From contig NZ_NKUB01000001.1 of the NCBI RefSeq assembly GCF_003207895.1, positions 186,001 to 250,000 on the forward strand: a stretch of DNA of 64,000 bases, read 5' to 3'. Positions 38,098 through 47,225 of this stretch are shown here, one piece after another (positions within the stretch are counted from its first letter, which is position 1; every line of letters begins with the position of its first letter). Source of the stretch: Komagataeibacter swingsii (lineage in GTDB: Bacteria; Pseudomonadota; Alphaproteobacteria; Acetobacterales; Acetobacteraceae). The position numbers were made by a program, and so were the translations under genes. The notes below the pieces were generated by a model. The model had not been told where the DNA came from, made no database searches, and was given only the letters and a program-made list of their open reading frames with translations.

Positions 38098-39581
38098 TTT
38101 GATGTTCCCCCCAGGTGATCACGCTGATGATCGACGGTAAGCGGGCTGAGATAGTTTTTCTGCGTGATGCCTTTCTTGCGCATGGCAATGCCGGTCAGGC
38201 AGGCGTTGAGAAGGAAATTGGCGTTCAGCGCGGTCTTGTAGCTGGTGTCGAGATAGGGCGCGTACTCCACGATATCGAAACCGACAACATTCTTCTCGGC
38301 ACACAGGCGGCGCAGGATCGGCTGTGCTTCCCGCAGGGTCAGGCCGCCGGGAACGGGCGTGCCCGTACCGGGGGTGAAGGCCGGGTCCAGCGCATCGATA
38401 TCAAAGGAAATCCACAGCTTGTCCGTATTCTGGCTGGCTTCCGCCAGTGCGCGTTCCATGACGGCGTTCCAGCCGCGTTTTTCCACTTCCACCATGGTGT
38501 GGTAGCGCATGTTGTTATCGCGCATCCATTTGAAGCCCGCTTCCTCCGGCCCACGTGAACGCAGGCCGACCTGAATATAGTTTTTCCCCTGCACGTGACC
38601 TTCATGGATGACCCGGTATACCGGCTGCCCATGATCGATCAGGTGGGGTTCGTTGTGCCAGGCGTCGTAGTGGGAATCGAAGTGCACGACACCCACTTTC
38701 CCCTTGCCATAGACATCGGTAATGCCCGCCACGTCGGGATATTCCAGTGAGTGGTCACCGCCGACGACCACGGGGATGGAACCTGCACGGGCGATTTCCG
38801 CCACAGTGCGCCGCACTTCGTCAATGCTGCGTTCGGTGCTGAGATTGTCTATCGCCACGTCACCGTAATCGACAATCTTCAGTTCCTCGATGGGGTCGAC
38901 CATGGTGTACATGTCCGGCCCCCACGGTCCCTGTGCGCCGCGTGAGGTGCGCATGTCCATCGGGCCGTGCTGTGCATCACGGAAGCCGGATCCCATGTTC
39001 AGTGGCGCCCCCACGATCGCGACATCCACCTTGCCCGCCTTTAGATCCTCGGGTGTCAGGGCAATGGGGGCATAGGCAAAGGTGGGAATGCCGCTGAATG
39101 ACCCGTATTCGCCACCAATGTAACGTGTAATCTGGATCGGCCCCGGTTCACGTTTCGGATTGAGCTGCTGGGGAATGCGGGCATTCCATGCATTGAAACT
39201 GGGTGATTTCGTATCAAGGGGAATGCTGGCGGGATCTCGGCCCGGCTTGAAATCGACCTGTTCGGCAACCGATACCATGGCCGAGACATAGGCACTGATT
39301 TCTTCAGGTGTTTCTTTTTCCAGCTTGGCGAACAGTTGCGCAGGTCCCCCCGGTGGCCGGGCGAACATGTACAGCGCCGGGCTGGTCAGAAAGGCCTTCT
39401 GTTCATCGCTCAGGGCCGTCAGTCGGGGCTTCAGCACATCCGGTATGACAATTTTCGGCAGGGGTGGTGGCTTGTCCACGTCTGTCGCACCGTCCGCAGC
39501 AGATACAGGGGCTGCCTGCACCATGCCCAGACTGGAAAAGGACAGCATGGACGCGGCAAGAAGACACAGGTGCCGTGACAT
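38094..39581 (-). CDS. Exported ureohydrolase (agmatinase/arginase family)
   Basis: A 495-residue member of the Mn-dependent ureohydrolase family, which splits guanidino groups to urea. All six metal ligands are visible: H277 (VGGDHS), D302, H304 and D306 (FDSHYD), and D394 and D396 (SFDIDALDP). The family's PGTGTPVPGG follows. An export signal (CLLAASMLSFSSLGMVQAAP) and a ~120-residue N-terminal extension are unusual for this normally cytoplasmic family. I chose the ATG at 39581. An upstream start would add an arginine-rich stretch. Agmatine, guanidinobutyrate, guanidine or another guanidino compound are all possible substrates. Confidence 0.88.
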   Translation of the reverse strand: MSRHLCLLAASMLSFSSLGMVQAAPVSAADGATDVDKPPPLPKIVIPDVLKPRLTALSDEQKAFLTSPALYMFARPPGGPAQLFAKLEKETPEEISAYVSAMVSVAEQVDFKPGRDPASIPLDTKSPSFNAWNARIPQQLNPKREPGPIQITRYIGGEYGSFSGIPTFAYAPIALTPEDLKAGKVDVAIVGAPLNMGSGFRDAQHGPMDMRTSRGAQGPWGPDMYTMVDPIEELKIVDYGDVAIDNLSTERSIDEVRRTVAEIARAGSIPVVVGGDHSLEYPDVAGITDVYGKGKVGVVHFDSHYDAWHNEPHLIDHGQPVYRVIHEGHVQGKNYIQVGLRSRGPEEAGFKWMRDNNMRYHTMVEVEKRGWNAVMERALAEASQNTDKLWISFDIDALDPAFTPGTGTPVPGGLTLREAQPILRRLCAEKNVVGFDIVEYAPYLDTSYKTALNANFLLNACLTGIAMRKKGITQKNYLSPLTVDHQRDHLGGTSK

Positions 39582-40180
39582 GGGCCTGCGTCTGCGTGGT
39601 CGTGCGGCCTCATGGTTGCAGACAGATGGAAGGTAATGATCCCGGTTGGGGGACCGCACATGCTGTGTAACCATGAATATTTCCCGCCGTATGAAAATGC
39701 ATCGGAATTATGCCCGGATACTTTCGAACCGCCTTGTGGTGTCATGGAATACGCATTTCCGCGTATTGATCGCGGAGACGGAGAATTTCAAAATAACAGG
39801 TAAATTTTTATAGATTATGAAGTAAACGATTAATAAATAACGATTTTAATACAAAACACATTACCTGCTAATAACAATTATAATAAAAAGCACATTTCCG
39901 TGAGTTGCGCTCATCCCCGCATGGTTGCCGTGGATGCCCTGCATGGGCGCAGCGCCTGTCTATACAACCTTCATGCCGGCAGGGGCGGTAGGATCATCCA
40001 GCCGGAGCCATCACTGTATCGGTGCCCGCTGTCTGGCATGATGGCACGGGACAGTGGTTATGGTGACCGCAGGGAATGATGTTGACGGGCTAATTCATAT
40101 CGCTATCATAACAATATGACATCGGTGATTTACTGGTTTCCACCGTTATTTCCGGTCTGTCGGATGGCAGGGACTTTTCC
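39582..40180. promoter_or_regulatory. AT-rich divergent control region
   Basis: No gene is supported in these 599 bases between divergent operons. Bases about 39780-39900 are strikingly AT-rich against the GC-rich surroundings, with many A/T runs. An operator-like inverted repeat AATACGC-N6-GCGTATT lies at 39748-39767. A predicted plus-strand promoter is listed separately. The AT-rich block probably holds the minus-strand promoter for the ureohydrolase pair, but I could not fix its boxes. Confidence 0.65.
40082..40109 (+). promoter_or_regulatory. Predicted sigma-70 promoter of the hydantoinase-like operon
   Basis: TTGACG (40082-40087) and TATCAT (40104-40109) are 16 bases apart, each matching the consensus at five of six positions. 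Transcription would begin about 65 bases before the ATG at 40181. Confidence 0.6.
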
Positions 40181-41728
40181 ATGATCAGAATTGGCATTGA
40201 TGTCGGCGGCACCAATACGGATGCTGCCATGATCACCCCGGACGGGGTGCTGGCATCGTGCAAGATATATACAACCGGCGATATCATGAGCGGCGTGCGC
40301 ACAGCCCTGTCCCGCCTGCTTGAAATATCGGGGCGGCCCGCATCTGCTGTCAGTGCGGTAATGATCGGCACGACTCATTTCACCAATGCGGTGGTGCAGC
40401 GCCGTGACCTTGCTCCTACCGCCGCCATCCGGCTTGGTCTGCCTGCATCCGCCTGTCTGCCGCCCATGACCGACTGGCCCACCGACCTGCGCGACGCCAT
40501 TGCCGGGCGGGGCTACATGATCGCGGGTGGCAATGAGTTCGATGGCCGCGAAATCGCACCGCTGGATGAGACGGCCCTGCGCGGCATCGCGGCACAGTTG
40601 CGCGCGCAGGGTGTGGGATCGGTTGCGGTTTCGTCCATCTTTTCCCCCGTCAATGCGGAAATGGAACATCGGGCCGAAGCGATCCTGAACGCGGAAATGC
40701 CCGGTGTTCATGTCACGAAATCACACGAGATCGGTCGTATCGGCCTGCTGGAGCGTGAAAATGCCAGCATCCTGAATGCCTGTCTGCGTGATCTGTCGCG
40801 CACGGTCATCACCGCCTTTCGTGACGCGCTGGCGCAAAGTGGCATTCAGGGGGCGATGTACCTGACCCAGAATGACGGCACCCTGATGGATGCCGGTTTT
40901 GCCGAGCGTTTTCCCGTCATGACCTTTGCATCGGGACCAACCAATTCCATGCGTGGCGCGGCTTTCCTGTCGGGTGTCGCGGATGCGATCGTGGTTGATG
41001 TCGGCGGCACGACAAGTGACGCGGGGCTGTTGCGGGGCGGTCTGCCACGACAGGCCGGAATTGCGGTGGAAGTCGGTGGCGTACGGACCAATTTCCGTAT
41101 GCCCGACGTGTTTTCCGTAGGGCTGGGGGGTGGTTCCATCATCCGGCAGGCGGAAGGCGGGATTACGGTGGGGCCGGACTCGGTCGGTTACCGTCTTGCG
41201 GATGAAGGTATGGTCTTCGGCGGTGCGACCCTGACCACGACGGACATCATGGTGGCAGCGGGCGACGCGTCGCTGGGGGACCGGTCGCGTGTGGCCGATC
41301 TGCCGCCCGCGCTGGTGCGTGACGCCCGGCGTGCCATCACCGCCCTGCTGGAACAGTGCGTGGAACGGGCACGTATTTCCGCCGACATGCTGCCGGTGCT
41401 GGTGGTGGGTGGTGGTTCAATCCTGGTCGATCATGAAACCCTTGCGGGCCTGCCGGTCATGAAACCCGCGCATTTCGCGGTCGCGAACGCGGTCGGCGCC
41501 GCGATTGCGCAGGTTTCGGGCGAAACCGACCGCGTCTACAGCCTTGCGACCGTGTCGCGTGACGCGGCGATGGCGGATGCGCGCAAGGGGGCGATGGACA
41601 TGGCGATTGCCGCTGGCGCGGCCCCCGACGGGCTGGAGGTCATCGATATCGAGGAAATTCCACTTGCGTACCTGCCGGGTAACGCCACGCGCATCCGTAT
41701 CAAGGTAATCGGGGATCTGCATGTCTGA
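40181..41728 (+). CDS. Hydantoinase/oxoprolinase family protein (HyuA-like)
   Basis: A 515-residue ASKHA-fold ATPase of the hydantoinase A / N-methylhydantoinase / acetone carboxylase beta family. The phosphate-binding motifs are IGIDVGGTNTDAAMI at the N terminus and IVVDVGGTTSDAGLL near residue 275. An adenosine-type motif VLVVGGGSIL lies near residue 408. The length fits the HyuA forms paired with DUF917 proteins; full N-methylhydantoinase A is longer. It shares 8 bases with the next gene. An ATP-dependent ring opening of a hydantoin-like substrate is inferred. Confidence 0.85.
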   Translation: MIRIGIDVGGTNTDAAMITPDGVLASCKIYTTGDIMSGVRTALSRLLEISGRPASAVSAVMIGTTHFTNAVVQRRDLAPTAAIRLGLPASACLPPMTDWPTDLRDAIAGRGYMIAGGNEFDGREIAPLDETALRGIAAQLRAQGVGSVAVSSIFSPVNAEMEHRAEAILNAEMPGVHVTKSHEIGRIGLLERENASILNACLRDLSRTVITAFRDALAQSGIQGAMYLTQNDGTLMDAGFAERFPVMTFASGPTNSMRGAAFLSGVADAIVVDVGGTTSDAGLLRGGLPRQAGIAVEVGGVRTNFRMPDVFSVGLGGGSIIRQAEGGITVGPDSVGYRLADEGMVFGGATLTTTDIMVAAGDASLGDRSRVADLPPALVRDARRAITALLEQCVERARISADMLPVLVVGGGSILVDHETLAGLPVMKPAHFAVANAVGAAIAQVSGETDRVYSLATVSRDAAMADARKGAMDMAIAAGAAPDGLEVIDIEEIPLAYLPGNATRIRIKVIGDLHV

Positions 41729-42809
41729 ATGGGGTTACGTGATCGGGGAGGAAGACCTCCTGCCCCTGTCACTGGGCTGTGCCGTGCTGGGCACCGGTGG
41801 TGGGGGCAATCCCTATCTGGGCATGCTGCGCACGCGCGAACTGATCCGCGCAGGCGCGCAGGTGCGTATCATTCCCTTTGACGCGCTTGATGATACGGCA
41901 ACGGTCTATGCCCTGGGCAGTATTGGCGCGCCGGTGGTGGGGGTGGAAAAGATAAAGCGTGGTGACGAATGCTTGCATGCCCTGCGCGCACTGGAACGGA
42001 CGACCGGACGTCGGGCAGATGCCCTGATTTCGGAAGAAATCGGGGGATCAAACGGTATCGAACCGATCGCGATTGCAGCACAGGCGGGGCTGCCAGTACT
42101 GGATGGGGATGGCATGGGCCGCGCCTTTCCCGAAGTGCAGATGACGACGTTCTTCATTTACGGGCAGGCCTGCTCACCCGCCGCCGTGGCGGATGACAAG
42201 GGTAATGTCGTCACCTTCGACCCGGTGGATACCATGTACCGGCTGGAGGCACTGGCGCGCGCGGTCACGGTGCAGATGGGTGGCAGCGCCGGCATGTGCA
42301 CCGCCCCCATGGGTATGGATTTCATCCGGCGCGCGGCATTGCCCGGCACGGTAACACAGGCCCTGCGTATCGGGCGGGCCATAGTCGATGCGCGGGCGAC
42401 GCGGGCGGATGTGCTGGAACGCCTGTTGGTCGTGGCCGACGCGACATTGCTGTTTACCGGCAGGGTCACGGCGGTCGTGCGGGAAATGAAGGGCGGTTTT
42501 TCCGTCGGCATGGTCATGATCGCGGGCAATGGCGCGTATGCGGGATGCACGGCACGCATCGCCATCCAGAATGAAAACCTGGTGCTGTGGGTGGATGACG
42601 CGGTGACGGCTTGCGTGCCCGACCTGATCATGATGGTCGAACACGAAACGGGGGAACCCATTACGACGGAACTGGTCAAGTACGGCCTGCCCGTCGCGGT
42701 GATCGGCCTGCCCGCGCACGATCTGCTGCGGACAGCGCAGGCGCTGGATGTCGTCGGGCCGCAGGCGTTTGGTTATGCGGAGATTGATTACGATACGCAC
42801 CGGCTCTGA
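41721..42809 (+). CDS. DUF917 / S-methylthiohydantoin desulfurase-domain protein
   Basis: This 362-residue protein matches the DUF917 family that normally accompanies HyuA-like ATPases. The N-terminal glycine-rich AVLGTGGGGNPYLG and IGAPVVGVEKI, then ALISEEIGGSNGIEPIAIAAQAGLPVLDGDGMGRAFPE, are family hallmarks. The family has been linked to S-methylthiohydantoin processing; whether that applies here is unknown. It starts inside the end of the HyuA-like gene, so the two are probably subunits or sequential partners. Confidence 0.85.
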   Translation: MSEWGYVIGEEDLLPLSLGCAVLGTGGGGNPYLGMLRTRELIRAGAQVRIIPFDALDDTATVYALGSIGAPVVGVEKIKRGDECLHALRALERTTGRRADALISEEIGGSNGIEPIAIAAQAGLPVLDGDGMGRAFPEVQMTTFFIYGQACSPAAVADDKGNVVTFDPVDTMYRLEALARAVTVQMGGSAGMCTAPMGMDFIRRAALPGTVTQALRIGRAIVDARATRADVLERLLVVADATLLFTGRVTAVVREMKGGFSVGMVMIAGNGAYAGCTARIAIQNENLVLWVDDAVTACVPDLIMMVEHETGEPITTELVKYGLPVAVIGLPAHDLLRTAQALDVVGPQAFGYAEIDYDTHRL

Positions 42810-42826
42810 CGGGCGGGGGAGGTACG

Positions 42827-44125
42827 ATGTCCCCGGATGGCGATTATCTGACCGAAACCGTGCCGCAGGGTGTCGCCCTGCCATGGTGGCGTGTCGCGCT
42901 GATGATGTCGGCTTTCAGCGTGTCCTTGCCAACACTGGTGACAGGGGTCGATCTGGCGCGTGTGACCACCATGCCTGGTTTCGTGACTGGCATGCTGGCG
43001 GGTGGCCTTATCCTGACCATTATCGGCTCCCTTATGGGGATTGTGGGCGCGCGCACGCGGCTGAGTTCATACATGCTGGCCCGGCTGGTCTTCGGGGAAC
43101 GGGGGGCGATGGCGCTCAATGCCGCCTTTGCCGTGTCCCTGCTGGGGTGGTTCGGGGTTAATATCGACCTGTTTGCCGATGCCATGCGCGTTCTTCTGGC
43201 AACGCTATGGGGGTGGCATGGACCCATCTGGCCGGTGGAACTGGGCAGTGGGCTGCTCATGACCCTGACCACCACGGTGGGGCTGCGTGCGATTGACCGG
43301 CTGTCGCTGGTGCTGACGCCGCTACTGTTTCTTGCGACCGTCTGGCTGCTGCTGTGCGCTCTTGATGTGCCGCATGCGGGCATCATGGATCATATGCCCC
43401 ATGGTCATGCGTTGCGGATGGGCGATGTCATTTCCGCCGTAGTAGGCGGGGTGGCGGTTGGTGCGGTCATCATGCCAGATCTGTGCCGTTTTCTGCATCG
43501 CGACAGGGATGTCGTGCTGGTGTCCGTGTGTGCGTATCTGCTGTCCGCCTCGTTTGTCATGTTTGCGGGCGGTGTCGCGGGCCTTCTGGTCCCGCAGGGC
43601 GGAATGCTGCAGATCATGTTGCATATGGGGCTGGGACTACTGGCCTTCGGGCTGGTATTCGGTGGCACATGGACGGTCAACGCACTGAACCTGTACAGCG
43701 TGATATTGAGTGCCGCCACAGTGCTTCCCGCCCGATCGCACCAGACCAGTCGCCCGGTCCTTACGCTGGCATGCGGCCTGCTTGGGACCGTGCTGGCGTT
43801 TGGGGGGCTGCTGGATCACTTTATCGCTTTCCTGTTCTATCTCTCCATCGCCTTTGTCCCGGTGGCAGGCATCGTCACTGTCGACTTCTTTGTCCTGCAT
43901 GCACTGGATCACGACAGCATGGTCCATGCGGCCCGCAGGCCGGTGGTCTGGCGTGCCTTCGTTTCATGGGCGGCGGGAACGGGGATCAGCCTGCTGGCGT
44001 CAGCCGGGGTGGTGACATTAACGGGAATTGCTGCCTGTGATGCGATTCTTGGGGCAGGTATGACCCATGCCCTTGCCGGTTTTGTGGGCAGGCGCGTGGC
44101 AGGGCGCGCCGTGCGCCGTCCCTAG
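42827..44125 (+). CDS. NCS1-family purine/cytosine/hydantoin permease
   Basis: A 432-residue inner-membrane transporter with about twelve hydrophobic segments, resembling CodB-type NCS1 symporters. TM1 contains PTLVTGVDLARVTTMPGF. A later loop has GAVIMPDLCRFLHRDRD, similar to the family's D-x-x-R-x-x-R loop. NCS1 substrates are nucleobases, allantoin and hydantoins. Together with the two upstream genes this supports uptake and breakdown of a small nitrogen ring compound. It starts 17 bases after the DUF917 gene, and its stop overlaps convergent plsC by 4 bases. Confidence 0.85.
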   Translation: MSPDGDYLTETVPQGVALPWWRVALMMSAFSVSLPTLVTGVDLARVTTMPGFVTGMLAGGLILTIIGSLMGIVGARTRLSSYMLARLVFGERGAMALNAAFAVSLLGWFGVNIDLFADAMRVLLATLWGWHGPIWPVELGSGLLMTLTTTVGLRAIDRLSLVLTPLLFLATVWLLLCALDVPHAGIMDHMPHGHALRMGDVISAVVGGVAVGAVIMPDLCRFLHRDRDVVLVSVCAYLLSASFVMFAGGVAGLLVPQGGMLQIMLHMGLGLLAFGLVFGGTWTVNALNLYSVILSAATVLPARSHQTSRPVLTLACGLLGTVLAFGGLLDHFIAFLFYLSIAFVPVAGIVTVDFFVLHALDHDSMVHAARRPVVWRAFVSWAAGTGISLLASAGVVTLTGIAACDAILGAGMTHALAGFVGRRVAGRAVRRP

Positions 44126-44877
44126 GCCGGATCAGCTGGGGATGCCTGCGCGGGCACCGGCAGTCCGTGATCGGTGCAGAGTTGCCGCCACGCCTGGGCG
44201 ATGGCGGGCAGCAGTTGCGCCCGGCGCAACCCTGCGGGCAGGGGCGCGCCCACAACGATATGGATCGTGCCGGGGCGTTTGAACAGCCCGCCGGGTTTCC
44301 AGAACAGCCCCGCATCGGTCGCCACGGGAATGACTGGCAGGCCGGTATGGGTGGCAAGGGCGGCAATGCCCGGCTGCAGGCTGACGGGCGCGCCGGGGGG
44401 CATGCGGGTGCCTTCGGGAAAGATGATGACCTGCCGCCCGTCGGCCACCGCCGCGTCGGTCGCGGCCAGCAGGGCGCGCAGGGCCTTCGCCTTGCCATCG
44501 CGGTCCACGGGGATCATGCCGCTCAGCCGCAGCATGGGGCCGACCAGCGGTATGCGCTCCAGTTCGCGTTTCATGACATAGGTCGGGCGCGGCACAAGGT
44601 TCATCCAGACCAGCGTGTCGAATTCGGACTGGTGCTGGCATGCCAGCAGGCACGGCCCGGCAGGCAGGTGCTCCATGCCGCTGACCTTTATGTCGATCCG
44701 GCAGATGTGTTGCAGCCCTCGCAGGGTCAGTCCCGTCCATGCCTTGGCATAGGCCAGCGCCCGGCCGGGTGCGAACAGCCGGATGGGAAAGGCCAGGATG
44801 CCCATCACGATGGTCAGCAGCAGGAAATACAGGTTGAAGGCAAGCGCGCGCAGTACTGTCATCACGAACGGGTCCAT
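44122..44877 (-). CDS. plsC: 1-acyl-sn-glycerol-3-phosphate acyltransferase
   Basis: PlsC adds the second acyl chain to make phosphatidic acid, the phospholipid precursor. The 251-residue protein has a hydrophobic N-terminal segment (about 10-35), the catalytic HX4D (H82-D87 in QHQSEFD), and the FPEGTRMPPG acceptor-binding motif. It is last in the minus-strand run from the small membrane protein gene through ftsE, ftsX and the ydcF-like gene. The 62-base gap upstream of it may carry a separate promoter. Confidence 0.93.
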   Translation of the reverse strand: MDPFVMTVLRALAFNLYFLLLTIVMGILAFPIRLFAPGRALAYAKAWTGLTLRGLQHICRIDIKVSGMEHLPAGPCLLACQHQSEFDTLVWMNLVPRPTYVMKRELERIPLVGPMLRLSGMIPVDRDGKAKALRALLAATDAAVADGRQVIIFPEGTRMPPGAPVSLQPGIAALATHTGLPVIPVATDAGLFWKPGGLFKRPGTIHIVVGAPLPAGLRRAQLLPAIAQAWRQLCTDHGLPVPAQASPADPA

Positions 44878-44939
44878 CAGTATGAATGGGTTTCCCTAAC
44901 ACCAGAAAAGTGGCGCCAGGACAAGTTTGGCCCCGGTCT

Positions 44940-45611
44940 TCAGCCCATGACCGGGGGGGCGCCGGGCCGGGTATCGGTATGGTTGATCAGGCCGTGCAGG
45001 GGCCGCGTCAGGCGGGCGATATCCAGGCAGGCCAGCAGCCATTTGTCGTATTCCGTCACCATGAGCCGGATGGTGGCGGGATGCAGCAGGTGCCGCAGCG
45101 CAGGCGAGCGGATCGGATAGCCATACAGCCGCACATCGGGCACCGTGCGCGAGATTTCCAGCATGGCGCGGCGGATGTGGTAACCCGCCGTCACCACCAT
45201 CAGGCTGTGGATATGGTAGGCCTGGACCCATGCCGCCGTCTCATCCGCATTGCCCAGCGTGGACGTGGCGCTGTGGCCCAGTGTCGTGCGTGTCCATAAT
45301 GCCAGGGGAACGGGCTGGGGCAGGTGGTGCAGGAAGTCACCCAGCGTCGCATGCGGGTCCACACCCGAAATCAGCAGCCGGTCCGCATCGCCCTGCGCCA
45401 GCAGGCGCAGGGATTCGTCAATCCGGCCCTGCCCGCCCGTCAGCGCCACGATCCCGTCCGCATGCGGCGGCCGCATGGGGGGGCGCATGGCGTCACGGGT
45501 AAACCATGCCAGTCCCGCCATCCATGCCAGTATGGTGGCCAGCACGCCCGTGGCCAGCAGCCTGCGGCGGAAGGGGGATGGTCGTCCATTGCCGTGTGGC
45601 GACCGTGTCAT
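44940..45611 (-). CDS. YdcF-like DUF218 protein
   Basis: A 223-residue protein with an N-terminal membrane anchor (RLLATGVLATILAWMAGLAWF) and a DUF218 domain. IVALTGGQGRIDESLRLLAQG, LLISGVDP and SLMVVTAGYHIRRAMLE are the typical strand-loop motifs. Relatives (ElyC, SanA, YdcF) are implicated in envelope carbohydrate or peptidoglycan homeostasis. The start overlaps the ftsX stop by 4 bases, fitting an envelope-division operon. Confidence 0.88.
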   Translation of the reverse strand: MTRSPHGNGRPSPFRRRLLATGVLATILAWMAGLAWFTRDAMRPPMRPPHADGIVALTGGQGRIDESLRLLAQGDADRLLISGVDPHATLGDFLHHLPQPVPLALWTRTTLGHSATSTLGNADETAAWVQAYHIHSLMVVTAGYHIRRAMLEISRTVPDVRLYGYPIRSPALRHLLHPATIRLMVTEYDKWLLACLDIARLTRPLHGLINHTDTRPGAPPVMG

Positions 45612-46534
45612 GGCAGGCGGCGCAGCCATGCCCGCACGGTCAACTGGGTTGTGACCCATCCCGTGATCCCTGCCGCGGGCGGCAGCGCCAGCAGCATCCA
45701 TAACAGCGCGTGCGGCACGATGTCCGCCCACGCGCGGGGATCGCGCCAGTCCATGGGGGCCGTGGCCTGCGCATCGGTCATGGCGGAAAAGGGGGCGGCC
45801 AGATGCGACATGGCCAGCAGCATGGGCAGTGCCGCAAGGCTGCCCCCCAGCCCCCCCACCAGCGCCAGCAGCCCCACGCGGGATGCGAACCGCCCGGAAA
45901 TATAGCTGTCCATGGCGCCCAGTGAATGGATCAGCGCAATGGCCTGCCGTCGGGTCTGCAACCCCGCGCGTGTCGCGGCCATGACCACGCAGACCGCCAC
46001 CGTCATCACGATCAGCACGGCCAGCAGCGCGCAGGCCTGCAGGCTGGCGGCAAGGGCGGCCAGCCGGTCGCTCCACACGCTGTCATGTTCCACCAGCACG
46101 CCGGGGGCAATGGCCTCCAGCCGGGGCAGCAGGGGGGGCATCGGGTCCTGCCCGGCTGCCGTATGTACCTCGATCACGGCGGGCAGGGGCAGGGACGCAT
46201 CCCCGGTCTGTTCGATCCATGGGGCCAGCAGGCCGCGCAGTTCCGCATCGCTCAGCCGGTGCGCGGCAACGATGCCGGGGGCGTGGGCTAGAATGTCCTG
46301 CACGGCGGCAACGCGCGTGCCCGAACCGGCCGCCGGGTCATCGGGGCCGGGCACCTGCACGGTCGTGACCGCCCCCGCGCCATGGGTCCAGCGCTGTGAC
46401 AGGCCATGCGCCGCAATCCCCCCCGCCAGCGCCAGCGCGGCAAGAAAGGACATGGCCGCGACAAGGAAGGGCAGGAACTGCCCCGGCAAGGCCTGGTGCA
46501 GGGCCAGCCCGTCATGGTACCGCCTGCGTGCCAT
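45608..46534 (-). CDS. ftsX: Cell-division ABC transporter permease FtsX
   Basis: FtsX with FtsE forms the divisome ABC complex that activates peptidoglycan hydrolases. The 308-residue protein has four hydrophobic segments: near 20-45, 165-195, 220-245 and 275-300. A periplasmic loop lies between the first two. IALIHSLGAMDSYISGRFASR is the conserved cytoplasmic loop before TM3. The ATG shares one base with the ftsE stop. Confidence 0.92.
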   Translation of the reverse strand: MARRRYHDGLALHQALPGQFLPFLVAAMSFLAALALAGGIAAHGLSQRWTHGAGAVTTVQVPGPDDPAAGSGTRVAAVQDILAHAPGIVAAHRLSDAELRGLLAPWIEQTGDASLPLPAVIEVHTAAGQDPMPPLLPRLEAIAPGVLVEHDSVWSDRLAALAASLQACALLAVLIVMTVAVCVVMAATRAGLQTRRQAIALIHSLGAMDSYISGRFASRVGLLALVGGLGGSLAALPMLLAMSHLAAPFSAMTDAQATAPMDWRDPRAWADIVPHALLWMLLALPPAAGITGWVTTQLTVRAWLRRLP

Positions 46535-47205
46535 CAGCGGTAATCCCGCACCATGTGGCCATGCGCCAGTTCAATGGCGGGGGCGGGATATTTTTCCACG
46601 ATCGCGTCGTTATGCGTGGCCACCACGATGGTTGTGCCCAGTTCCGCCAGCCGGTGGAACATGGCCATGAGACGCCCGGCCTGCCGTTCATCCAGCGCGT
46701 TGGTCGGCTCATCCGCCAGAAGCAGGGCGGGGCGGTAGATCACCGCGCGCGCGATCGCGACCCGCTGCTGCTCGCCCCCCGAAAGCTGGAGCGGCCGCGC
46801 GTCCAGCCGGCTTTCCAGCCCGACCCATTTCATGATGGCGTGGACCTCATGGGCGATCTCGTCCTCCGCGCGGTGCTGCAGGCGCAGCGGCAGGGCGACG
46901 TTGTCAAACACGCTCAGGTCGGGCAGCAGCCGGAAATCCTGCCATACCGTCCCGATGCGGCGGCGCAGGCGCGCAAGGCTGCTGCGCCGCGCCTGCATGA
47001 CCGGCACGCCCAGTATTTCCACCATGCCCGCACTGGCCTGCACTTCCAGCGACAGGATGGACAGCAGCGATGACTTGCCAGCGCCCGACGGGCCAAGCAG
47101 CCAGCGGAATTCGCCCTGCGCCACGTCAAGGCTGATATGGGACAGCGCGGCCACCCCGGCGCGGTTGCCGCCATGGGCGTAGCTGACATCATGCAGGCGG
47201 AACAT
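46534..47205 (-). CDS. ftsE: Cell-division ABC transporter ATPase FtsE
   Basis: FtsE is the ATPase of the FtsEX complex. The 223-residue protein starts MFRLHDVSYAHGG. It carries the Walker A motif GPSGAGKS (38-45), Q-loop VWQDFRLLPDLSVFDN, signature LSGGEQQRVAIARA, Walker B LLLADEPTNALD, and the switch His in VATHN. The start lies 20 bases after the upstream stop. Confidence 0.95.
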   Translation of the reverse strand: MFRLHDVSYAHGGNRAGVAALSHISLDVAQGEFRWLLGPSGAGKSSLLSILSLEVQASAGMVEILGVPVMQARRSSLARLRRRIGTVWQDFRLLPDLSVFDNVALPLRLQHRAEDEIAHEVHAIMKWVGLESRLDARPLQLSGGEQQRVAIARAVIYRPALLLADEPTNALDERQAGRLMAMFHRLAELGTTIVVATHNDAIVEKYPAPAIELAHGHMVRDYR

Positions 47206-47225
47206 GCGGGCGGGCCTGCCGGTCT

